Source: Heligmosomoides polygyrus polygyrus (lineage: Eukaryota > Nematoda > Chromadorea > Rhabditida > Heligmosomidae). From it: a DNA stretch of 64,000 bases. This document shows positions 20,598 through 28,848 of the stretch, in pieces. The notes under the pieces are model-generated. The model did no database searches. It was not told the DNA's origin and was given only the letters and a program-made list of their open reading frames with translations. Within the stretch, counting starts at the first letter, position 1; every line of letters begins with the position of its first letter. Made by a program: the position numbers and the translations under genes. The stretch covers positions 45,491,631 through 45,555,630 of the forward strand of contig OX377206.1 in the NCBI GenBank assembly GCA_947396885.1, in the 5' to 3' direction.

Positions 20598-22180
20598 TTA
20601 AACAGCGGTACCTTCTTGTCGTTGAAGAACGTCATGTTTAGCGAGGAAACGGAAGGTGTCCTTGAATCCAAGTTCGCAGTAATTCATTAGAATTTCGCGA
20701 GAGGGAGGGAACAGCGCCTGGGCTCCGCGGACGATGTTTCGCAGATTCACCTAAAGAAGACTGTTCAAACCGGAATCAAAGCTCTAACGTCAGGGTCACG
20801 TTCCTGATTTTCAGGAGTCAAACAAACTCAATAACAAGCACGGGGAAGGGATGTAGAAGGGCGATCACATGTGATATCCTCTCACACGAAACATATTACG
20901 TTCTTCCCATTTATGCCATTAGGTACCAAACATTATCTAATTTTTCACGTAGAACTTCAAATTGACTTTTCTATCCACTAACAAAGAAACCGAACAATGT
21001 ATCAACCAAATGACCTAAAAGCACTTTCCACCTACCCATACGAGAGTAATTCTCACATTCACAGAAGTAGCTATTTTTGGAGTCAAGGAAGGGAGGACAA
21101 TCTCTAACATCGAGACACCGAGGTTGTCCGCTAACGATGGACGCAAGAAAGATGACAGAAAAAGGATTGGTTGTAGCACAATAGAGGTGATACACACTGC
21201 ATTTCTTTCTAACCTGTCAGTTTTACCCTACCCAAAATAGGCTTCTGCTTGGATGTTGTTAAACGCGCTATGGAGCTAATGATTTCACGTGCATTGATGA
21301 AAGGACGGGTATACGGAGAGAAAGTAGGATGGATGGGAGAACGGCTAGGCTAGGATCTCTTGCTCTTCAGTCTCCGTATAGTGACCACGTAAATATAAAA
21401 CCAAGAAATGCTCCTCGAAAGCAGCGCCATGTTCTCACTGATATCCTGTTGTTGATAGAACACCACTTTACTTTCACTTGCCTTCGAAAAAAGCAAAGTA
21501 GGCGATAATACACTCACATTCATGATCTGGTTGCAGACCATCATCTTCCAATCGAAGAAGTTCGCTTCGTCTTTTGGCGAAATCTCAGCATTTCCCGAGA
21601 ACGGCGATACAGTTATCGTGCGAATATCATCAAAGTCCGGCAAATTGTTGGTATAACCACCGTCTACGCAAACCTGAACTGCGTCTATTAGAGCCACCGC
21701 TAACAGTCATACGAACATGTTCAGGAACAATAATAATAAATGAACTCACATGCCCATCAATCACTGGACCATCAGATCCATAGCCCATGGAGTACATTGG
21801 GATGAAGCAACTCGCCATTAAACATTGCAGCAGGTGTTCTCTACTCGAAAACTGCGATATAAGTTAATTCTTCCTTTCCTAGATTTCAGTAAGTCATTGA
21901 AAGTTAGGCAGAAAGATTAGGGAGTTACAGATGAACCGGCTGACCTTCTTCCATGTAACTGAGATGAACAGTCTGCCCTGCGCTGGAGAAATGTCATGAG
22001 GCAGGAAGCCATCAACAACCTGAGAAGTACGCCGTTGAAGTAGGACAGCAAGACAACTACTGACGTTTGCCTACCTTTATAAGTCTCTCGTTCAAACAAT
22101 AGCCAGGGGTGAGAGCGCCAAAACGTAGGCTAATAAGCTCGTCAGCCATTTCATAAAGGACATTGAGTGCTGGCTCCATC
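20598..22180 (-). CDS. Patatin-like phospholipase (ATGL/PNPLA type), five exons, N-terminus not seen
   Basis: Minus-strand exons with GT-AG introns and compatible phases: 22075-22180 (YEMADELISLRFGALTPG), 21945-22019 (VDGFLPHDISPAQGRLFISV), 21750-21851 (SSREHLLQCLMASCFIPMYS), 21518-21673 (VCVDGGYTNNLPDFDDIRTI, then TVSPFSGNAEI) and 20598-20750 (VNLRNIVRGAQALFPPS, then GFKDTFRFLAKHD). This is the order of the patatin domain of adipose triglyceride lipase-like enzymes, which release fatty acids from triacylglycerol on lipid droplets. The DGG motif carries the catalytic Asp. The Gly-rich oxyanion loop and the GXSXG serine exon, expected upstream, are not visible before the repeats at 22.8 kb. 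The donor after 21945 is GTCAGC, weak, and a few residues seem missing there. The frame can end at TAA 20598-20600 or splice at 20612. Confidence 0.85.
20751..21517 (-). other. Intron of the patatin-like gene
   Basis: About 770 bp between donor GTGAGT at 21512-21517 and acceptor TTCTTTAG next to 20751. Phase 0 on both sides. No embedded gene was recognised. Confidence 0.7.
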
Positions 22181-22799
22181 CTGAAGAGAGATCGAAGATT
22201 TATCATGAGAGAAATTCTTGACGCGACTGATTTCCTGCAATATTCGCAACTGTTCGTGTGGGAAAACACTGCGAAACAGCTTAGTAAAATTTTGAAGCCT
22301 TAGAACAGGTGAACTGATGTCAAACATGTTTACGAGAAATAAAGGAAAAAACAAGACCGGTCTTTGCGTAAGCAATAGCCTATTTTTGCGTATTTTTAAG
22401 ACAGTCTCATGCAGAAGGCATTCTTCTACTTTAGGAAACAAGGCGAGCAGTCTGGTTTTTTACAACTAAGCAATTTATTAAACACGCCATGCCCTATGAG
22501 GATTCTAGGTTCACCACAAAGAATCGGATCCGGCTGAAAGCTGTGAAAAATCGTGAGTAAATAAAAATTGTGTTAACAGTAAACGTTTGGAGTAGTGAGA
22601 CGTAAACGACATATCCTTTAGCACCAAAAGTTCATACATGCAGCATTTATACTACACAGGAACATAATGTCGTCTCTACGGCACACCGGAACGGATGAGA
22701 TGAAAGATTCCATTCTAGGCTTGAAGAGGACCCCATGGTAATTCCCATTTCCACAACGAAAAAAGACAAGGCAAGCATCAAGTATTGCGTTGCCCCATT
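22181..22799. other. Upstream region of the patatin-like gene
   Basis: A good acceptor (CTCTTCAG) borders the exon at 22180, so an upstream exon is required. None with a GXSXG motif can be found here on the minus strand. A TTTTTCACAG acceptor-like string lies near 22545 but what follows does not resemble the patatin N-terminus. Confidence 0.4.
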
Positions 22800-22833
22800 A
22801 CGAGACCGCTGCGCGTACGCGCAGCGGTCTCGT
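22800..22833. repeat. Perfect 34-bp palindrome
   Basis: Each arm reads ACGAGACCGCTGCGCGT on its own strand, with no spacer and centre GCGTACGC. It borders the GC-rich repeat that follows at 22834. It could form a cruciform or mark the end of that element. Confidence 0.85.
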
Positions 22834-22911
22834 CTGTGCCGCCGCTCTCGCTGCCCCTCGTGGCCGCCGCCCGAAATGGCCCCAGCCATCTCGGGCAGCG
22901 GCCCCGGCGGC

Positions 22912-24365
22912 GAGGATTGCTAGGATGCAGGCGTCGATCCGCTCGCGATTGGAGCACATTCTTCCGAAATTACGATTGGAGCGCGCACTTGCGGTTGGGG
23001 CGCGTTGTGATTAGGGTGCAATGGATAGATCCTTTGGATATTGATAACTTTTTCCCTATCACATAGGGATTCTGCCCTTCCGTGTTATAGCAACTTGTTC
23101 TCGTCACTCTAAACGCCTCCGTATATTCAGTTTGATTCTTCAATTGATATATTGACTTTACAGTCACGCGCGGAAACATGACGATGTCTGTCAAATGTAA
23201 CATTCGCCTCAAAGGTCCACTGGTTTTCAGCAGCATGTACAAGCACATAAGCGAAATTCATGGGTGCAATGAACAGCAGATAGAATTGTTCAAAGAGGAT
23301 ATAAAACTTGCGAAATATGGTGTTAGTGCTGAGTTTCCTTTTCGGAATTTCCAGCAAGGCATTTTGGGAGTTGCTTGTTTGCGCATGTTAGTCCTTTCTC
23401 TAGTGCCTCACAGCCTTTTTATTTTCAGCATCTAAACTGTCACCGTATGAAAACATGATATATGAGCTGGAGATCGAGGTGGCGGTCAAGCTTTTTTTTT
23501 GCATTTAGATAGCACATGATCGGATTGAACTCGAATTAATCGTAAGGAATCAAGACAATAAGAACAGAATTCCCACTGTTTCTTGCCTGGGATGAGAGAC
23601 TGTGCCTTACACCAACAGCGAGCTGGCTAAGCATTGCCAGGAGCAGCTTTGCGATGAGGGTGGTGAATTCACAATTGTTCAGTAGGGGTTCCTTCAATGC
23701 TGTTCCCACTTGGAGCTCTCTGTTCCATATGTGAAAACGGCGAGTGGCAATGCGAAGCTCTTGGCGATGCATACCCTCCTGAACCCTTATCGTAAAACAT
23801 CTAATTAAGCACCCAAAAATTCTGTAAAAGTCTAGAAGCGGCAGTTAATTTGAGGTAGTACAATATCTTGCTTGTTGACGTTGGACCTGCCTAGGATGTA
23901 AGATCCCGCTAATTTTTCTAAGTTATTAGAATCCTTGAGAATCTACTCAACAGTCTCATTTTATTGCTTTTTAACAGTATCACTGATATCACCATTGTCT
24001 AGATGATTCTGGTAGCCATATCATATTAATGGTTGCCATCCGACATTTCATGCCTAATGTTGTAAGTATAATGGATCTTACACTGGTTCTTCCAAAGAAG
24101 TGATAGTATAAAACGAGTACGATAATATGTAATGACTTTGACAACTAAATGTATGAAAAATGTTTTTAACTGGTAAAATATAATTATTAGTAAAGATGGT
24201 GATCCACGATTACCTGTGCCAGTAACATGCCAACCTCAAACATTTCAATGGGAGCTTTCAAGCTCTTCGGGACTCATTGAGTACCCTTGACAATGGCGCG
24301 CCCCAATGAGAATACGGCGTCGCAATCGTAACGAGCGGATCGACGCCTGCATCCTAGCAATCCTC
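22912..24365. mobile_element. Mutator-like non-autonomous DNA transposon
   Basis: The 1,454-bp element begins GAGGATTGCTAGGATGCAGG and ends with the reverse complement of the same sequence; the first 34 bases of the two ends are identical, and the similarity continues inwards for another 40-60 bp with an indel of about 26 bp. It is flanked by CCCGGCGGC on both sides (22903-22911 and 24366-24374), a 9-bp target duplication typical of Mutator (MULE) elements. The homologous repeat at 16.9 kb has one copy of CCCGGCGGC at this site, confirming the insertion. No transposase is present. Confidence 0.88.
23178..23435 (+). CDS. Small ORF with C2H2-like zinc-finger motif inside the Mutator-like element
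   Basis: The 85-codon ORF (MTMSVKCNIRLKGPLVFSSM) contains C-X2-R-X12-H-X4-H, which is the C2H2 finger spacing with the second Cys replaced by Arg. The rest (EIHGCNEQQIELFKEDIKLA) is charged, and the end is hydrophobic. It could be a residue of the transposase DNA-binding region or of a captured host exon. Alone it would not bind zinc normally, and it may not be translated. Confidence 0.35.
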   Translation: MTMSVKCNIRLKGPLVFSSMYKHISEIHGCNEQQIELFKEDIKLAKYGVSAEFPFRNFQQGILGVACLRMLVLSLVPHSLFIFSI

Positions 24366-24541
24366 CCCGGCGGCGGCGCCGCCAGGGGCGTGGCGGGGCG
24401 TGGCCGCGGCGACGTCGCCGCTGCCAGTATGAAAACCCCTCCACCGCCGTGGCCGCCGCTCGGGCACGTCATCGCCGCCGCCTTCCTATGCTAAACCATT
24501 GGGCCGCCGCCGCCGCCGCCGCCACGAGTATGAAAGGGGCT

Positions 24542-25306
24542 TAAGTCCACCTGCCGTCCCCAGGCCTGGGGACGGCCACGTCCTTCGTCGCCGCCTTGGC
24601 AATTGGCTCGCCTTAGCCAGACGTCGTCGCCCTGCGGATACCAGACGCCATCGCCTTCGTAGTTCGTCTCGTGGTCCATCGTCAACGTCGTCGATGTCGT
24701 CGTCTTCATCACTATCCTGGATCAGGCAGGTAACGCGGACCCCCTGGCCTGCTCCTTCACCTCCGACTTGGCACACGCCACGGAGGCGGAGCAGGCCAAG
24801 GTCCGCGGGCTTTGGTTATGGCACCCTTTGGTAGGATAGGGGGCGACCTGCCCTTAACTCGTAGGTGTTCCTAGTGTGTTGTTGTGCCTTAAATCGTACA
24901 TGTTCGTAATCATAAAAAATATAATCAACACCGTGTTCGTCGGTGGGAGAAAAGGTGCGAGGGCCAAACCTTGTCCAATCAATACCTGGTCTGGAGGACC
25001 AACGCGGTTTGGGAGCCGCACCCGGCCGGTCGGGGGACGCTCCGGCCGGCGGGGTCTGAACTCGATCAATGCAGCCTTAGCACTGCAGCATGGCATACAG
25101 CCTCGATGAGGCAAACGGTTCTAAGTTCCTTAAAGCGTTGCGGCCACATAGGATCCGCTAGGGCCTCCTTCAAGGTGGGAACCGCGTGGTTCATAGGCGA
25201 GCAAAAGAAGCGAGCGGCGGATCCGATATACTTATAGCCGCGGCGTGGGGAGTCCTCGTCCGCCTCCACCGATGCGTCGGCGGAGGAGGCTCCCCGCGTC
25301 ACGACA
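24542..25306 (+). repeat. 5' LTR of gag-only element
   Basis: 765 bp matching the 3' copy with two substitutions (CCTGGATC versus CCTAGATC, GGCGTGGGG versus GGCGCGGGG). Its left edge abuts the GC-rich repeat, and no satellite sequence lies to its left although the other end of the element borders satellite. It may therefore be truncated at its 5' end. Confidence 0.8.
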
Positions 25307-25317
25307 TGGTGCATCGG
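25307..25317 (+). other. Primer binding site, tRNA-Gly type
   Basis: TGGTGCATCGG directly adjoins the LTR end and is complementary to the 3' end of tRNA-Gly. This fixes the element's orientation as plus. Confidence 0.65.
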
Positions 25318-26081
25318 ACCGAGGTTCACCGTGGGGAAACCCACGTTGGGCCTTGGCGATCGAACCTCACCGCAGCTCGCTGACTTGCAAGCCATTACCC
25401 CACGCTCATCGCAAGTGACAGTTAGGTTGGCTGCTTCAGATGCCGCTGATGGCACATGGCGTACGCTATAACTGGGGTAATGCCTTCCTCCTTCTAGTAG
25501 CCGTGTCTCTTACCTGTGAAGCCTCGAGTGGCACGAGCCGACACAGGGACAGCCATTATTAAATGTCGAGACACAAGAGCTACGGTGCGCACATAGAAGG
25601 AGCAGAGGACCGGACTGACCGGTCAGGAAACCCCTCAAGGATCAAGTCGCTGTGTCAAAGAAGCATGCAAACGGAAGCCGACAGGACACCCCAGGGAAAC
25701 AAATGTATAGTAGCTTCTGGCTAAGGCTGGTTACGGACGGGCTACGCATTTGCTGGCAAGTTACCCCTTCGGCAGCTCTAGCTGTTGTCGCTCTTCCGCC
25801 CGCAACTTCTCTTGATCCTTGGCCTTAGCTATTGGCGCTGTGCCATAGAGAACATGCTGTTGAACAATCTTCTGTCACGTTGCATATTTATATCTCGTAG
25901 GCCCCTACGCTCTACATTTGCCATCCATTGCCCTTCAGTCTTGCAATCTATGCCATACTGCTTATCGTACGTTGTCGTATAATCGGCTCTACGCAAACGT
26001 GTGCGTCAAGGAAGACTACTGGCAGCGCGCGGCCAGAAACTTCCTTCAATCAAGTCCACACTTAGCCCATCTTGTTTTTAG
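25318..26081 (+). other. Leader region of gag-only LTR element
   Basis: About 760 bp between the primer site and the open frame of the gag-like protein. No ORF of note. It presumably contains the untranslated leader and perhaps a packaging region, but nothing specific is recognisable. Confidence 0.4.
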
Positions 26082-27113
26082 ACTCGGGTAAAGGCAGCAC
26101 CGCCTCCTGCCACTAGTATTCCCAGTTATTCTTGCAAACAATGCCATCAATTACAACCTGCAAGGCCAACCTCACTAAGGTCCTCTCAGGCACCCTCTCA
26201 GCAGGCCTCCGGGCAGACGCCGCAGCGTCCCATCACGCCCGCTCAGCCTGCTCCCATCGCTTCATCTCCCCACACTCCTCTTGCTCTCTCTCCTCCTTCT
26301 CCAGCTGTGCCTCCTTCTCTTCTAGCTCCTCCTTTAGCCTCTCCCTCTTCTTCTTCCCTCTCTGGCCCTTCTCCTCAGCCTCTATCTCTTAGCACCTTCC
26401 CTCTTAAGCCTTCTAACACTCCTTGGAGGGTATCTCAATCTTCCTCTAGTTCTCTCCCTCCTAAAGCTTCTCCACCTCAGTCTCGGCCTTCTACTCCACA
26501 TAGGCCTCCTCTTCCTCCTCCACAGCCTAGGCCTCTTTCTCCTCGGCCCATAGCTGCTCCTCTTCAATTGCCCCCACTGGCACAACCTCAGCCTATTCCC
26601 CAACCCCAGCTTGCTGTCCAGCCTCGCCCTTCTCTTCGCTTAGGCCAGGCTCCTCCTCCATCTCTTTCACCACAGCCTAGGCTCCTCCTTCCTTCTCGTC
26701 CTAATCAGTCTCATCCTCTTCCTATTCCTGCACAGCCTATCGTTATCCAGCCAGTGCCCGCAAGCGTCAACTGCTTTTTCTGTGGCGACAACCACTACTC
26801 CTCCTCATGCCAGGTCGTCCCACAAATCTCCGCACGCATCAACATGCACGCGCAAGCAGGTCGCTGTTTCCGTTGCGGAGGCATTCATGCCGATGAGGAC
26901 TGTCAAGTCCGAACACGTTGCAGAGCATGCCTCGGACGCGACCACCACACCTCTTTTTGCGCGCTTAACGCAAACGCGGTCCGGGACGTTCCCCCCGACA
27001 GGTGGGAGCAGCACATGAGGTGGGCACGCCAGGCGGCTGAGCTCGCACGCCGCATCGAACACGAAGAAGCTGCTCGCCACATCGACCGTCATCACAATAA
27101 CGCAAGGGAGTAA
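26082..27113 (+). CDS. Proline-rich gag-like protein with three zinc knuckles
   Basis: The frame is open from 26082; it has no ATG before the conserved part, and the first candidate start codon is a GTG at 26307. An upstream exon, an alternative start or a lost frame is therefore likely. The first 200 residues are a low-complexity Pro/Ser/Gln/Leu tract. Then come CFFCGDNHYSSSC, CFRCGGIHADEDC and CRACLGRDHHTSFC, the nucleocapsid layout of Pao/BEL gag and matching the two zinc-knuckle ORFs of the 5-10 kb element. The C-terminus is helical and charged. It would bind RNA or package the element, with enzymes supplied by an autonomous relative. No capsid (DUF1759) domain was seen. Confidence 0.7.
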   Translation, partial: TRVKAAPPPATSIPSYSCKQCHQLQPARPTSLRSSQAPSQQASGQTPQRPITPAQPAPIASSPHTPLALSPPSPAVPPSLLAPPLASPSSSSLSGPSPQPLSLSTFPLKPSNTPWRVSQSSSSSLPPKASPPQSRPSTPHRPPLPPPQPRPLSPRPIAAPLQLPPLAQPQPIPQPQLAVQPRPSLRLGQAPPPSLSPQPRLLLPSRPNQSHPLPIPAQPIVIQPVPASVNCFFCGDNHYSSSCQVVPQISARINMHAQAGRCFRCGGIHADEDCQVRTRCRACLGRDHHTSFCALNANAVRDVPPDRWEQHMRWARQAAELARRIEHEEAARHIDRHHNNARE

Positions 27114-28083
27114 AACGCCTTAAACGGTAAGGTACTTTACTATTTCTTATTCCTTTTATTACGTACACATATATACTTCATCATTCTTTATTATCTTTCA
27201 CTTTTCACAATAAATACTTTCCACAATGCAATAATTTCGTCTTTCATCATATACAAAAATACAATCCAATGTGTTTTATTCTTTACCCTTATCCACTATT
27301 CGATCACACAAGCGATGTTCAGGTCTCGGCAACTTAGCTCGTGTTCGCACTTCGCCATCACCGACACACAACTCATCGAGCAGCATTCAAAAAAGTCTGG
27401 TTGCCGCCGTCGACATTGTATATATGCTGTACATCGCTTCAACGTTGCCGTTACGTCAAGCTTCATCGCCTATCGACATCATCGCCATGTTACCTACAGA
27501 TAGTTTTACCTCGATACTCACCTCCCGAAGATCTTCCATCGGTTCGCTTTACCTACTACGTGTTTCTCATCACTTAGCCCGTTGTTACGTTATATGTTAT
27601 GTTGTCTTTTTGTTGTTTTTGTTCTTCTTTCCTCATCATATTACTTAACTCGTAGGACGATCAGACCCCAAAAAGTCATCGCCATGCTCACATCACCCCA
27701 GGTCGCCTCTGTCACACCCGTAGCGACGCCTAAATGGTGGCATCGCCCGCCACCGCGTCGCGAACACGTCTTCACCAACGTAGGCTTCGGTGTCTAACAT
27801 GTCTGTATTTTTCGTAGGTAAGCACCAAAACCTTTGCTGCCTGCTCGGTCCTTGTCGCGGCCCCCAGTGTCGTGACTTGCGTACGACAAGCCACTGCCGT
27901 CGTGCGCTACCGTATGCCGCCGCCGTGGTCAACGCCTTGACCAACAGGATCGACACGCCAGCCGGCACGTCCACGCGCCTCGGAAGGTTCTGGAACCAGC
28001 CAGGGACGCAGAGGACGGGTGCCCCGGCCCTCCGGCAAGTACTCTTCGTGTGTGCAGTCGCCAGGAGCAGTCGAGTGGACGAC
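27114..28083 (+). other. 3' part of gag-only LTR element
   Basis: 970 bp with pyrimidine-rich and AT-rich stretches and no domain-bearing ORF. TGTCGTGAC at 27868-27876 is the exact inverse of GTCACGACA at the LTR end, so the true 3' LTR may begin there. Confidence 0.45.
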
Positions 28084-28848
28084 TAAGTCCACCTGCCGTC
28101 CCCAGGCCTGGGGACGGCCACGTCCTTCGTCGCCGCCTTGGCAATTGGCTCGCCTTAGCCAGACGTCGTCGCCCTGCGGATACCAGACGCCATCGCCTTC
28201 GTAGTTCGTCTCGTGGTCCATCGTCAACGTCGTCGATGTCGTCGTCTTCATCACTATCCTAGATCAGGCAGGTAACGCGGACCCCCTGGCCTGCTCCTTC
28301 ACCTCCGACTTGGCACACGCCACGGAGGCGGAGCAGGCCAAGGTCCGCGGGCTTTGGTTATGGCACCCTTTGGTAGGATAGGGGGCGACCTGCCCTTAAC
28401 TCGTAGGTGTTCCTAGTGTGTTGTTGTGCCTTAAATCGTACATGTTCGTAATCATAAAAAATATAATCAACACCGTGTTCGTCGGTGGGAGAAAAGGTGC
28501 GAGGGCCAAACCTTGTCCAATCAATACCTGGTCTGGAGGACCAACGCGGTTTGGGAGCCGCACCCGGCCGGTCGGGGGACGCTCCGGCCGGCGGGGTCTG
28601 AACTCGATCAATGCAGCCTTAGCACTGCAGCATGGCATACAGCCTCGATGAGGCAAACGGTTCTAAGTTCCTTAAAGCGTTGCGGCCACATAGGATCCGC
28701 TAGGGCCTCCTTCAAGGTGGGAACCGCGTGGTTCATAGGCGAGCAAAAGAAGCGAGCGGCGGATCCGATATACTTATAGCCGCGGCGCGGGGAGTCCTCG
28801 TCCGCCTCCACCGATGCGTCGGCGGAGGAGGCTCCCCGCGTCACGACA
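28084..28848 (+). repeat. 3' LTR of gag-only element
   Basis: Identical to 24542-25306 except for two bases. Its last base is followed directly by satellite DNA (GACGTCTAGCCCCCC). Confidence 0.85.

Larger units (their letters stand above)
22834..24541. repeat. GC-rich dispersed repeat, second copy, interrupted
   Basis: Segments 22834-22911 and 24366-24541 together reconstitute the reverse complement of 16758-17010, including the CCG trinucleotide tract (about 24503-24522). They are separated by the Mutator-like insertion. The right end (GAGTATGAAAGGGGCTT) touches the LTR at 24542. Confidence 0.8.
24542..28848 (+). mobile_element. Young LTR retrotransposon, gag-like only (BEL-type)
   Basis: Two direct repeats of 765 bp (24542-25306 and 28084-28848) differ at only two positions. 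The left one is followed immediately by TGGTGCATCGG, the tRNA-Gly primer site also used by the BEL element at 5.1 kb, and both end in CGTCACGACA. Between them is a single gag-like ORF with three zinc knuckles. No protease, reverse transcriptase or integrase can be read, so it is non-autonomous. The true LTR may start further upstream in the 3' copy (see 27868). A convincing polypurine tract was not found. Confidence 0.8.

Noticed and set aside
22970..23357. Minus-strand ORFs in the Mutator-like element
   Set aside because: They are shadows of the plus-strand ORF with the finger-like motif and have no independent support.
24499..24834. ORFs in the LTR copies (both strands, repeated at 28.05-28.26 kb)
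   Set aside because: They lie inside duplicated LTR sequence, overlap in opposite frames and have no domain. Treated as chance ORFs.
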